A DNA stretch of 16,504 nucleotides from JBEIVB01 sp040374085 (GCA_040374085.1 JBEIVB010000055.1:1-16504); one strand, 5' to 3'. Counted from the stretch's first letter, positions 1 to 7,839 are shown. Notes: a model not told the origin generated them from the letters alone. Numbers and translations: made by a program.

Positions 1-371
1 ATGACTTTATTATGGCTACCGAGCATGGTTATCAAACCGTGGTAGGAGACCGGGGAGGAAAATTATCTGGAGGGCGACGTCAACGCATTTCAATTGCACG
101 CGCCATACTCAAAAATCCGCCCATCTTAATCCTCGATGAGGCCACCTCTGCTTTGGATACCGAATCGGAAAAGTTGGTTCAAGAGGCCTTAAGCAAACTC
201 ATGGAAAACCGCACGTCAATAGTCATTGCCCATCGCCTCTCAACGATTGTTAAGGCCGATGAAATTTTGGTGCTGCACCAAGGACGTATTGCAGAGCGTG
301 GAACCCACCAATCCTTGATGCTCGCCAACGGCATTTACAGAAAGTTATACGAAATGCAGGCTTTTGCCTGA
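1..371 (+). CDS. MsbA-like ABC exporter, C-terminal ATPase part (5' end outside window)
   Basis: This is the last ~123 codons of an ABC transporter whose reading frame is already open at base 3, so the start lies upstream of the window. The visible part is the second half of a nucleotide-binding domain. It has a signature loop reading LSGGRRQR, a Walker B motif ILILDEATSALD and the H-loop IVIAHRLSTI. The ending (ADEI.VL..G.I.ERGTH..L...NG.Y..LYEMQ) is typical of lipid/multidrug half-exporters of the MsbA type, which sit in the inner membrane and flip lipids or drugs using ATP. The Walker A motif and membrane domain are not visible. One oddity is Arg in place of the usual Gln of LSGGQ. The stop is 3 bases from the stop of the convergent lamin-tail gene. 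Family assignment is firm; the substrate cannot be read from this fragment. Confidence 0.9.
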   Translation, partial: DFIMATEHGYQTVVGDRGGKLSGGRRQRISIARAILKNPPILILDEATSALDTESEKLVQEALSKLMENRTSIVIAHRLSTIVKADEILVLHQGRIAERGTHQSLMLANGIYRKLYEMQAFA

Positions 372-374
372 TGC

Positions 375-3300
375 TTACAACCGAGTGGCTACCACCACGG
401 GTTTCCGGTAGGTACTGCTCGTTCCATCTAAGTTCAACACCTCCAAAACAATTAGATACATTCCGATTTCGGTTTTGTCGCCCTCATCGGTAAATCCGTT
501 CCAAACAAAGGCATCCTCGGTACCCAACAGGGCACCATCGGCCAGTTTTCGAATCTGCCTACCCACACGGTCATAAATGGCAAGGGTTCCTCGGTTACCG
601 CCGGTTGCCTGTTTACAAGATATGAGCAACACATCCTGATAGCCATCGTTATCGGGTGAGAAAATTTCGGAGCTGAGGACTATGGGATTGGGGCCTTCGG
701 CTAATTTTTGTGCCTGTGAATTTGCACCTGTAGGAGTTCCAAAACCAGAAGCGGAACTGGCAGATGACCAATTCGTGACCGATAACCCTGTGTCTTGAAA
801 CGTGACGCGCTCCAAACTTACCCCTTTGCTGCTGTTTAGCAAAGGGTAGTGCATGCTTGAAGTATATACAGCCCTATCTACCACGTTGTCGTTCCATAAA
901 CTCAAAGCAACGCTGCCGCCATCGATGTTCATCGAGGGAAACGAAGACATGCCCACCATGTTCTCGGGGTGTGGTATTTCATAATACTTAAACTGTATAT
1001 CCGGATCACGGGTCAACACATAATGCTCGCCTGGGAAGGTCAAAAAACCAGTTGTATCGATGGCCGAAATGGAAAAAGGCTGGTTGGTTAGGGTGTCCCA
1101 ACCCGACAAGCGCAGATCTTTCAAATCGAGCACCTTAGCAGATGCATTGTACACCTCCACAAAATCGCTGCCGCCTGTATATGGGTCGGGCAGTAACTCA
1201 GAGATCAGCATATCGCCGCTTTTGCATTGTTCCGGCAATCCAACCCTACAAGAGTCCTGCACAGAAAGCAGGTTTCCAACGCAATCGCTGATCGTCTTGC
1301 TTACCTTCAACCAATATTGCTTACCGGGTTCAAGCGACTGACTGAATCCGATAACCACCGTATTATACGAAGGAGCCTGTGGCAAAACTAAAATGGGTTG
1401 GAGGGAAGCATCGCCTAAGCGAAAAGCACCCGGATTGGACAAGGTTGACCTATCCAGAGGTTCGGAAAAGGTAACGCGGAGTTGATTGGCAGATAGCGGA
1501 TATGCACGAAGCACCCGGGGCGGAACCGGATCGGGATTGGACGCCGCAACCGAGTTGCGCGATCCGGGGGTACCGCCAAGAGGCGACACACTCTCGCGCC
1601 AGTTCGAAGATCCGGCGCATGGATTTCTGGGGTCAATCTGCTCGAGACTCCAACCCCCATTGCGCTTTAGGCTGGTGGCATACCAGGCATCCGAGTATAC
1701 AACTCGACTTATAACCTCGCCGGAAGGATTGAGCAAGGTTATGTCGGTTCCCGAATTGGTCAAAGAAAAACCATCCACCGCTGCCACCGAGCCAAAGGGC
1801 TTGAGCGCATCCACATCTGAAAAAGAGCTCAACAACAGATATCCATTTGCAGGAACAACGGCACAGCTTATGGGGCGACTCGAACCTCCAATCCGCAGAG
1901 ACCAGTTCTGAAGGCTTACTGCACGATTGGTGGTGTTATACAATTCTACAAACTCAAGGGATGGCAAACCAAAAACGGGGTCCGGATCGGCCAAAATCTC
2001 GTTTACTACCAACTCAAACGGTTTAACCTGATAAAATGAAAAAACAAAGGAAGACTGGCTCATAGATGAATTGCCGGCACAGTCTGTAAAGGGCTGCGTA
2101 AGCACAAGCGTATAGTCTTGGTTGGAAGGCAAAGCCTGAGAAAAAACGAGTGTAACCGAGGTGCAGGTATATCCGGGCTGCACCGCAACTGAAGATGGAT
2201 TGCCTACGCCTGGAATATCATAATAAGAAGTCTGTGATACAGTGGAAGAAAGAACCGGTTCTGAAAACTGCACTTCCAGAGCCGGTCCGTTTGTGCAAAC
2301 ATTGGCGATGCGGGGAGGCTGATTGTCGGGGTTACCGGAATTTACCGAGTTCAGGTAGCCTGGCGTGCCGCCCTCTTCTTGCAGGCTCGCTCTCCAATTG
2401 CCCAACCCTCCGCAGGGATTCGATGGGTCGATTTGCTCCAAGCTCCAACCACCGGCAATTTTGGCGGGATCTCTATACCATGCATCGGAATAGGCTATCC
2501 TATGAATTTCGTTGCCCAAACTGTCGTTGATGATCAAGGTAGTTCCACTGTTAGACAAAAAACTACCTAAGCCCGGAATGCGTATGATGTTGCCATAGGA
2601 AACAAAAGAACCAATGGCAGATTCCATCGGAATTACGGCATAACCGTTGGGTGCTATGCTCCCGGCAGGTATTACCTTGGAAGTGGAGCCATAGGTAAAG
2701 GTCCACTTGGTCAAGCTGATGGGAAAGGAAGAACGGTTGAACAGTTCTATGTACTCTGCATTTGGAAGTCCCTGCGACGGATCGGGGTCGGCCATGATTT
2801 CGTTGATGACCACCTCGAATGGCGCTGCTGGATGCGTGCTAAACGCCGCAGATTGAAGGGTTCCCTGGACATTGCCCGAGCAATCCTCCAATTGCCCATT
2901 GAAGGTGAGGGTATATACCACATTGGAATTGAACGAGGCACCGAACACAAGGGTTGCCGAATTCACAACCGAACCCGAGGTTAGCACTTGGATGGGATTT
3001 CCTATTATAGGACTTACATTGTAAAGGGCAGGATTTGAAATTCCGGACGCCAAAACCGCCTCAGAGAAACTCACCACCAATTGGTTGCTGTTCAGAGCAG
3101 AAGCAGAAGACAATTGGGGTAATATAATATCTGGATTGTTGCTGTTAATTGAATTTATACTTCCCGGCGTACCACCATCGGGGCCCTGGCATGCCGACCA
3201 GTTTGAATTGCCTCCGCATGGATTGGAAGCATCGCGAGCCTCCAGACTCCAGCCCCCAGAGGCTTTGGAAGGATCATCGTACCAAGTATCGGAATACTCC

Positions 3301-4589
3301 ACCTCATGAAGGAAGGAACCCAGGTTTGTTTTCAGTTGAAGTCGGGTTCCGGTGTTGGTTAACGAAGATGTTGACAAACCGGTTAACCCCATGATGTTGG
3401 TTTGGCTGAAAAGCGCAAGGTTGCTCGGTGCAGTCAACAGCACGTAAGCACCCGGCGCAAGGGTATAAGTAGAAAGCGTGCGATCGGTAGAACCTATGGT
3501 TAAAACAAATCCTTCAAGCGAAAGTGTTTTATTGCATCGGTTGTATAGCTCTATGTATTCGGCATTCGGAAGCCCAACCGGTGGATCGGGATCGGCCATG
3601 ATTTCGTTGATGATCAAATCAAAAGGCCGAGGGAAGTAAAAAGCAAGTGTTTGAGGGGCAACCATTGTGTTTGCTGCCTGATCGGAAACACCCGATACGG
3701 TAAGTTGATTTTCCAAGCCATTGTCCAAGCCAACCGAAGTGGTGAGGTGCACCAAGGCCGCGTTCACCAAATCAGGAGAAGCATTGAGGATAGGACCTAA
3801 GTTGTTGTTTAAGTTGAAGTTGCTTACCAGTGATGCGCTTGCCGGATCCACGGCCTCCGAAAACAAAACATCGAGGGTGGAGGGTGCTGCAACCCGAACC
3901 GATAAAACCTGAGGTGGTGTGGCATCTACTTGGATAGGACCAACGGAGATGTCGTCGAAAAAATGCTTCTGAAAAAAACTGGCCGTAGATTGTTTAACCA
4001 AGAATCCGAAATAAGATGAAGTGGTAAAAAGGCCATCGGTTACGGTTCCCTCTGTTACAAAGCTTTGACCTGTTCCGGTGAGGTCGCGTTGAAGGGTCCA
4101 AAGGTTGGCCGCATCCCGGGAGACTCTCAACTTGATGAGGTTATTAGAGGAAGATGTGAGTGCGTTATCTGATCCATCTATGATTTTTACGCCGGAAGTT
4201 CCGCCGGTGCGATACAGGGAAATTTCATCGGTAGTTCCGCCCATACGCACGAAGTAACCATTGGGCGAAGCGGTTAAGTCTGGGTTATCTGAAGTTAAAA
4301 ATACGTCGACGTAATTGGTAGAGGAGGTGGCGAATTGAAGGTTGACCCACAGATCCCACTGAGCCGAGGTGGCGATGGTGCTTTGGGTAGAAAGGTAAAA
4401 CGAGGTGTTGGTGGTGGTGTTGTCGGAACGGAGCTTTCCGCCGGAAACGACCCAGGAAGCGGCCGATCCGGACCAGGTAGGTGCTTGGGTAAAATCTCCG
4501 TCGCTGAAATCTTCGGTCCACTGCCCAAATGCATTTCCCGAAAAGGCGAAAAAAAGAATGGCAAAAAGGGTTGATAATCGCTTCTGCAT
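375..4589 (-). CDS. Large secreted lamin-tail-domain protein with Ig-like repeats and gliding/T9SS-type C-terminus
   Basis: This is a 1404-residue exported protein. Residues 1-22 form a signal peptide (MQKR, then a hydrophobic stretch ending near NAFG). Residues ~23-220 look like a concanavalin/LamG-type beta-sandwich (starting WTEDFSDGDF, ending FFDDISVG). Four units follow, each an SbsA-type Ig-like domain (PP..L......L.V.FSE.V) plus a lamin-tail domain: Ig at ~223-320, 487-588, 757-855, 1022-1115; lamin-tail at ~322-480, 590-748, 857-1015, 1125-1290. The first three lamin-tail domains share NEI.ADPDP..GLP, SDxWY, GGWSLE, NPC.G..NW and GGTPG; the fourth is divergent. Residues ~1300-1404 (FSPDNDGYQDV.., then IYDRVGRQIR) resemble the gliding-motility CHU_C/FlgD-Ig type C-terminus, which fits T9SS export to the surface. 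No catalytic domain is visible, so an adhesive or scaffolding role is inferred. The ATG at 4587-4589 gives a good signal peptide. The gene is divergent from the ABC ATPase gene. Confidence 0.9.
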   Translation of the reverse strand: MQKRLSTLFAILFFAFSGNAFGQWTEDFSDGDFTQAPTWSGSAASWVVSGGKLRSDNTTTNTSFYLSTQSTIATSAQWDLWVNLQFATSSTNYVDVFLTSDNPDLTASPNGYFVRMGGTTDEISLYRTGGTSGVKIIDGSDNALTSSSNNLIKLRVSRDAANLWTLQRDLTGTGQSFVTEGTVTDGLFTTSSYFGFLVKQSTASFFQKHFFDDISVGPIQVDATPPQVLSVRVAAPSTLDVLFSEAVDPASASLVSNFNLNNNLGPILNASPDLVNAALVHLTTSVGLDNGLENQLTVSGVSDQAANTMVAPQTLAFYFPRPFDLIINEIMADPDPPVGLPNAEYIELYNRCNKTLSLEGFVLTIGSTDRTLSTYTLAPGAYVLLTAPSNLALFSQTNIMGLTGLSTSSLTNTGTRLQLKTNLGSFLHEVEYSDTWYDDPSKASGGWSLEARDASNPCGGNSNWSACQGPDGGTPGSINSINSNNPDIILPQLSSASALNSNQLVVSFSEAVLASGISNPALYNVSPIIGNPIQVLTSGSVVNSATLVFGASFNSNVVYTLTFNGQLEDCSGNVQGTLQSAAFSTHPAAPFEVVINEIMADPDPSQGLPNAEYIELFNRSSFPISLTKWTFTYGSTSKVIPAGSIAPNGYAVIPMESAIGSFVSYGNIIRIPGLGSFLSNSGTTLIINDSLGNEIHRIAYSDAWYRDPAKIAGGWSLEQIDPSNPCGGLGNWRASLQEEGGTPGYLNSVNSGNPDNQPPRIANVCTNGPALEVQFSEPVLSSTVSQTSYYDIPGVGNPSSVAVQPGYTCTSVTLVFSQALPSNQDYTLVLTQPFTDCAGNSSMSQSSFVFSFYQVKPFELVVNEILADPDPVFGLPSLEFVELYNTTNRAVSLQNWSLRIGGSSRPISCAVVPANGYLLLSSFSDVDALKPFGSVAAVDGFSLTNSGTDITLLNPSGEVISRVVYSDAWYATSLKRNGGWSLEQIDPRNPCAGSSNWRESVSPLGGTPGSRNSVAASNPDPVPPRVLRAYPLSANQLRVTFSEPLDRSTLSNPGAFRLGDASLQPILVLPQAPSYNTVVIGFSQSLEPGKQYWLKVSKTISDCVGNLLSVQDSCRVGLPEQCKSGDMLISELLPDPYTGGSDFVEVYNASAKVLDLKDLRLSGWDTLTNQPFSISAIDTTGFLTFPGEHYVLTRDPDIQFKYYEIPHPENMVGMSSFPSMNIDGGSVALSLWNDNVVDRAVYTSSMHYPLLNSSKGVSLERVTFQDTGLSVTNWSSASSASGFGTPTGANSQAQKLAEGPNPIVLSSEIFSPDNDGYQDVLLISCKQATGGNRGTLAIYDRVGRQIRKLADGALLGTEDAFVWNGFTDEGDKTEIGMYLIVLEVLNLDGTSSTYRKPVVVATRL
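720..3923 (-). repeat. Four tandem Ig-like + lamin-tail coding units, ~0.8 kb each
   Basis: Inside the lamin-tail gene, four units of nearly constant length follow one another: about 3132-3923, 2322-3131, 1527-2321 and 720-1526, each 265-270 codons. The start of the lamin-tail part is still recognisable at DNA level: the stretch encoding NEIMADPDP is almost identical near 3580-3610 and 2780-2810 and more diverged near 1980-2010. The fourth unit is recognisable only as protein (ISELLPDP, FVEVYN). This suggests old internal duplication. Confidence 0.8.
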
Positions 4590-4593
4590 TGGG

Positions 4594-4601
4594 TAAAAGT
4601 A
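4594..4601 (-). promoter_or_regulatory. Possible -7 box for the lamin-tail gene
   Basis: Read on the minus strand this is TACTTTTA, one base off the Bacteroidota -7 consensus TAnnTTTG, ending 4 bases before the ATG at 4589. A transcript would have almost no leader. No convincing -33 TTTG is seen at the right distance. The match is weak; it gains interest because it mirrors the box at 4617-4624. Confidence 0.3.
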
Positions 4602-4623
4602 TCAAAAAAATGCTGTTACTTTT
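4595..4623. repeat. 7-bp perfect inverted repeat between divergent genes
   Basis: AAAAGTA (4595-4601) and TACTTTT (4617-4623) are exact reverse complements separated by 15 bases. The arms contain the facing -7-like boxes of the two divergent genes, and the spacer contains a run of seven A. It could be an operator for a dimeric regulator, or simply the by-product of two similar promoter boxes pointing apart. Confidence 0.6.
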
Positions 4624-4624
4624 G
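4617..4624 (+). promoter_or_regulatory. Bacteroidota-type -7 box for the fused ABC ATPase gene
   Basis: TACTTTTG is an exact match to TAnnTTTG. It ends 5 bases before the GTG start at 4630, so transcription would begin at or next to the start codon, giving a leaderless or nearly leaderless mRNA. No clear -33 TTTG is present 16-20 bases upstream; the nearest TTG, at 4589-4591, is about 25 bases away. Confidence 0.5.
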
Positions 4625-4629
4625 GACCT

Positions 4630-6294
4630 GTGCCATTGTTGGAAGTCAAAGATTTTTCTCTTCGTTTCACCGGATCCGAAGATTTAGCCTTGCATCCTCT
4701 TTCCTTTGAGGTTGAGGAAGGCGAAGTGCTGGCTGTTGTGGGTGAATCGGGAAGTGGAAAATCCATCACGAGCCTTGCCCTGATGGGTCTTTTGCCCGGT
4801 TTGGCACCCGGATACCCGGGTGGTGAGGCTTGGCTTACAAAGTCAGACGGAATACGGGTTAGGCTGCCCGGAAATACGGAACACGATCGCATGCACAACC
4901 GGGGCAAGGTGGTGGCGATGGTTTTTCAAGAGCCAATGACCGCCTTGAACCCCCTCATGACACTGGGCAATCAGGTTATGGAAGCGGTGCTGCACCACCA
5001 ACCTATGAGCGAGCATGAGGGAAAAGCCAAAGCCATTGAGTGGTTTCGGGAGGTGCAGCTGCCCGATCCAGAAACAACGTTTTTGAAATATCCACATGAA
5101 GTCTCCGGCGGCCAAAAACAGCGCGTGATGATTGCCATGGCTCTGGCAGGAAAACCGCGTTTGTTGATTGCCGATGAGCCTACCACCGCCCTAGATGTAA
5201 CCGTTCAGAAAGGCATCATTACCCTTCTATGCAGCTTAACCCAGAAATACGGCATGGGCATGATCTTCATTACCCATGATTTGGGTCTGGTGAAAGAAGT
5301 GGCCCACCGATGCCTTGTTTTATATAAAGGAAAGGCTATGGAATGTCAGCCTACCGCCAACCTCTTCCTACAACCTACCTCCGCCTACACAAAAGCTTTG
5401 TTGGCCTGCCGTCCCATTTCCAATATTGGTGCCCGTCGTTTGCCCGTTGTGAGCGATTGGCTTTCCGAAGGCAGCAAGCAAGCCTCAAGCCCTGCCCCAG
5501 AAGCGGCCCCTCCGGATGAGGTTTTGCTCTCTTTGGAACAACTTTCGGTAAGTTATGCCTTACGGGGAGCTGGCAAAAATCAGAGCCGAACGGTGGTTCA
5601 CGATGTTTCGCTGCACGTTTTCCAGGGCGAAACGCTTGGACTTGTAGGCGAAAGTGGGTGTGGAAAAAGCACGCTTGGAAAAGCCATTTCCGGGTTGGTT
5701 GATCCTTCGGCCGGAAGCATCAAATGGAAAGGGCACACCTTTGTTGAAGCTGCTCAAAAAAATGCACACCGGATGCAAAGGCTCATCCAGGTAGTATTTC
5801 AAGATCCTTATGGTTCACTTAACCCTGCTTTTCGCATCGGAAATGCGATTGAAGAAGTTCTTCAATTGCATCAACCCAATCTCAACCGCAGCGAAAGAAA
5901 AGCCAAAGCCATTGAGCTGTTGGAATCGGTTGGCTTGGATGCATCCGCCCATGCGCGCTTTCCTCATGCGTTCAGCGGCGGACAGCGGCAGCGAATCGTT
6001 ATTGCACGGGCCCTTGCGGTTCAGCCGCAACTCCTCATTTGCGACGAAGCCGTGTCGGCACTCGACGTATCGGTTCAAGCACAGGTGCTGAATCTGCTCA
6101 ACGATCTCAAAGAAAAACTTGGATTGAGTTTGTTGTTCATTACCCACGATCTCGGAGTAGCACGCTATTTCTGCCAACGCATTGCTGTTATGCAATCCGG
6201 TAGGCTGGTAGAGGTTGAACAAGCACAGGCACTTTTTGAGCATCCTCAACACCCCTACACCCAACAATTGTTGGAAAGCATACCGGGCCGATAA
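4630..6294 (+). CDS. ABC transporter ATP-binding protein, two fused ATPase domains (DppD-DppF/YejF type)
   Basis: This 554-residue cytoplasmic ATPase would power an inner-membrane importer of the peptide/nickel class. It has two complete nucleotide-binding domains in tandem. Domain 1: Walker A GESGSGKS at 38-45, Q-loop Gln100, signature VSGGQKQR from 158, Walker B ending in Asp182-Glu183, H-loop His216. Domain 2: Walker A GESGCGKS at 340-347, Q-loop Gln391, signature FSGGQRQR from 448, Walker B Asp472-Glu473, H-loop His506. The domains are joined by a Pro/Ala/Ser-rich linker at ~275-298. A segment like the oligopeptide-transporter tail (PTSAYTKALLACRP) follows each domain. I chose the GTG at 4630 because it directly follows a -7 box and gives the usual LLEVKDFSLRF beginning; the TTG codons at 4636 and 4639 are alternatives. 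All ATPase motifs are intact, so it should be active. No permease or binding-protein gene is adjacent, so the substrate is unknown. Confidence 0.95.
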   Translation: MPLLEVKDFSLRFTGSEDLALHPLSFEVEEGEVLAVVGESGSGKSITSLALMGLLPGLAPGYPGGEAWLTKSDGIRVRLPGNTEHDRMHNRGKVVAMVFQEPMTALNPLMTLGNQVMEAVLHHQPMSEHEGKAKAIEWFREVQLPDPETTFLKYPHEVSGGQKQRVMIAMALAGKPRLLIADEPTTALDVTVQKGIITLLCSLTQKYGMGMIFITHDLGLVKEVAHRCLVLYKGKAMECQPTANLFLQPTSAYTKALLACRPISNIGARRLPVVSDWLSEGSKQASSPAPEAAPPDEVLLSLEQLSVSYALRGAGKNQSRTVVHDVSLHVFQGETLGLVGESGCGKSTLGKAISGLVDPSAGSIKWKGHTFVEAAQKNAHRMQRLIQVVFQDPYGSLNPAFRIGNAIEEVLQLHQPNLNRSERKAKAIELLESVGLDASAHARFPHAFSGGQRQRIVIARALAVQPQLLICDEAVSALDVSVQAQVLNLLNDLKEKLGLSLLFITHDLGVARYFCQRIAVMQSGRLVEVEQAQALFEHPQHPYTQQLLESIPGR

Positions 6295-6295
6295 C

Positions 6296-6323
6296 AAAAA
6301 AAGCCACCCAAGAATTGGATGGC
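6296..6323 (-). terminator. Intrinsic terminator after the Bax-inhibitor-1 gene
   Basis: On the minus strand, 6323 to 6303 folds into a 9-bp stem (GCCATCCAA with TTGGGTGGC, one U-G pair) around a 3-base loop, followed at once by seven T (6302-6296). The T-run lies only on the minus-strand side, so it serves the Bax-inhibitor-1 transcript. It also abuts the stop of the convergent ABC gene, where its plus-strand form lacks a T-tail. Confidence 0.9.
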
Positions 6324-6347
6324 TTCATCAGAAAGATGTTGTTCCGT

Positions 6348-7067
6348 TTAATTTCTGCGATCACCGAAGAAACGCAAGAGGTACATAAAGAGGTTGATGA
6401 AGTCGAGGTAAAGACTCAAGGCCCCCATCAACACCTGCTTTTTGCTTGATTCAGAACCTTGATCTATGCCGGAGCCAATCTCCTTCAGCTTCTGAACATC
6501 ATAAGCGGTGAGTCCGGTAAAGATGGCCACTCCAAAGAAACTGATGATGTAATCGAACCCAGTGCTGCGGGTAAACATGTTGATGAGAGAGGCGATTATC
6601 AATCCAACTACACCCATCATAAGAATGTTTCCAAGACGGGTGAGATCGGTTTGGGTAGTGTAACCTGCAACTGCCATTACCCCAAACATGATGGAGCAAA
6701 CCGCGAATGTTTTCATTACACTGGCTGCAGAGAACACCAACAAAACAGTGCTTAGACTGGCGCCCATGGTAACTGAGTAGGCGATGAAGAGGGTTAGAAT
6801 TACCGGATATGAAAGGCGCTGCAATCCAAAACTCATTACCAAGATAAAAATCAAGGGTGCAAACATAACCAGCATACCGAGTCCGGTGCGACCTGTTTCG
6901 TTGAACATCATGCGCAGAATGCTCTCGTCTGTGGCGATGTAATACGCGGTGAAGGCGGTGATGCTGAGGGCGGCAAACATCCAGGCGAATACGTTGGCCA
7001 TAAATGTTTTGCTCATGCCTACGCTCTGGGTTTCAGAGGCGGTAGTAAAATTCCAAGGTGTGCTCAT
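6348..7067 (-). CDS. Bax inhibitor-1/YccA family integral membrane protein
   Basis: This 239-residue inner-membrane protein has about seven hydrophobic helices, near residues 25-45, 62-80, 87-108, 113-134, 145-165, 171-188 and 213-233. The family signature is clear at the end: FTGLTAYDVQKLK (184-195) and ALSLYLDFINLF (216-227), finishing with a charged RFFGDRRN tail. Asp190 and Asp222 correspond to the pH-sensing aspartate pair described for the Bacillus member YetJ, a calcium leak channel. Other bacterial members (YccA, YbhL) interact with membrane protein quality control, so the exact role here is open. Length is normal for the family. The ATG at 7065-7067 is preceded by an A/T-rich stretch without a Shine-Dalgarno sequence. 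The gene lies 107 bases after folE on the same strand and is closed by a strong terminator. Readthrough from the pterin genes is possible, as no clear separate promoter was found. Confidence 0.93.
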   Translation of the reverse strand: MSTPWNFTTASETQSVGMSKTFMANVFAWMFAALSITAFTAYYIATDESILRMMFNETGRTGLGMLVMFAPLIFILVMSFGLQRLSYPVILTLFIAYSVTMGASLSTVLLVFSAASVMKTFAVCSIMFGVMAVAGYTTQTDLTRLGNILMMGVVGLIIASLINMFTRSTGFDYIISFFGVAIFTGLTAYDVQKLKEIGSGIDQGSESSKKQVLMGALSLYLDFINLFMYLLRFFGDRRN

Positions 7068-7174
7068 AGCGTGAAAAAAAACGTTTGCGAAATTAACTCA
7101 AATATCGTGCTTATGTCGTGGATTAACGGAAAGCAGCTTGTTAAATTGCCATAATGAGAAATGTTGTCACCTCC
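7068..7174. other. Intergenic gap between folE and the Bax-inhibitor-1 gene
   Basis: In 107 bases I see no gene. On the minus strand there are two imperfect -7-like boxes (GATATTTG at 7099-7106 and TAATTTCG at 7088-7095), each one base from TAnnTTTG and without a convincing -33 partner. A run of eight T lies just before the Bax-inhibitor-1 start. There is no clear terminator for folE. Confidence 0.4.
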
Positions 7175-7176
7175 TT
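7167..7176 (-). promoter_or_regulatory. Perfect anti-SD complement overlapping the folE stop
   Basis: Minus strand AAGGAGGTGA matches ten consecutive bases complementary to the conserved 3' end of 16S rRNA, and its first two A belong to the folE TAA. The only ATG nearby (7150-7152) opens a three-codon reading frame (M-A-I-stop), so no protein is served. It may be chance, or a site of ribosome pausing or binding after folE. Confidence 0.3.
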
Positions 7177-7795
7177 AATGCAGTCTGGCAGAAATGAGGC
7201 GCATAAACTCCGAGCGGGTGGCTTGGGTTAAAAACTCGCCCGTAAAGGCTGAGGTGGTGGTGGCGGAGTTTTGCTTTTGAACCCCGCGCATCTGCATACA
7301 CAAATGGGAGCATTCTACCACAACCGCAACCCCAAGAGGTTGTAAGGTATGCTGAATGCAGTCGCGGATTTCAGTGGTGAGACGTTCTTGGACTTGCAGC
7401 CTGCGGGCAAAAGCATCTACCACGCGAGGAATTTTGCTGAGGCCAACAATGTGTCCGTTCGGAATGTAGGCCACGTGAGCTTTCCCAAAGAAGGGCAGCA
7501 TGTGGTGCTCGCACATCGAGTACAACTCAATGTCCTTCACCACCACCATCTGGCGATATTCCTCTTTAAACATCGCAGACCTTAGGATATCGGCCGGATC
7601 CTGATGATAGCCTTGGGTTAGAAACTGCATGGCCTTGGCCACGCGCTCCGGCGTCTTAACCAGGCCTTCGCGCGTGACATCTTCACCCAATTCCTTGAGC
7701 ACCTCTTGATAATGACTGGCTAACCTTAGCGTGGAAAGCTCGCTGTATTGTTCCATACGTGTGTAGCCAACCGGCTCGAAATCGAGGTCAATCAT
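7175..7795 (-). CDS. folE: GTP cyclohydrolase I
   Basis: This cytoplasmic enzyme converts GTP to 7,8-dihydroneopterin triphosphate, the entry step of folate, biopterin and queuosine-type pterin synthesis. The 206-residue product matches the family core. The zinc ligands are Cys95 and His98 in SMCEHHMLPF and Cys166 in HLCMQMRG. GLSKIPRVVDAFARRLQVQERLT spans the central helix region, and SATTTSAFTG follows near 178-186. The frame stays open 65 codons further upstream, but that extension overlaps the QueD/PTPS gene and has no family similarity. I therefore start at the ATG at 7793-7795 (MIDLDFEPVG). An AAGGAG lies 15 bases before it, rather far for a classical ribosome site. It follows the QueD/PTPS gene by 92 bases on the same strand, consistent with co-transcription of consecutive pathway steps. 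Confidence 0.95.
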   Translation of the reverse strand: MIDLDFEPVGYTRMEQYSELSTLRLASHYQEVLKELGEDVTREGLVKTPERVAKAMQFLTQGYHQDPADILRSAMFKEEYRQMVVVKDIELYSMCEHHMLPFFGKAHVAYIPNGHIVGLSKIPRVVDAFARRLQVQERLTTEIRDCIQHTLQPLGVAVVVECSHLCMQMRGVQKQNSATTTSAFTGEFLTQATRSEFMRLISARLH

Positions 7796-7819
7796 ACGAT
7801 TTTTTTGGGTCTCCTTATG

Positions 7820-7839
7820 AAACAACGCATCCGTTGTTT
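7820..7839. repeat. Perfect 8-bp hairpin in the queD-folE gap
   Basis: AAACAACG (7820-7827) and CGTTGTTT (7832-7839) are exact inverted arms around a 4-base loop. On the transcribed minus strand the arm is followed by CATAAGGAGA, not a T-run, so it is a poor intrinsic terminator. It sits 25 bases upstream of the folE start. It could modulate folE translation or act as a processing/attenuation element. Nothing else is visible in the 92-base gap (7796-7887). Confidence 0.5.

Noticed and set aside
355..400. Bidirectional terminator between the convergent genes at 371/375
   Set aside because: Only a 4-bp stem with no T-run could be found, too weak to call.
1060..4605. Open frames on either strand overlapping the lamin-tail gene (for example near 1486-1911 and 4285-4605)
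   Set aside because: They overlap a clear 1404-residue gene, have no recognisable domains, and are explained by its codon composition.
7161..7180. Resemblance of the plus-strand CACCTCCTT to the 3' end of 16S rRNA
   Set aside because: Only about ten bases match and no rRNA sequence flanks them, so it is not an rRNA gene fragment.
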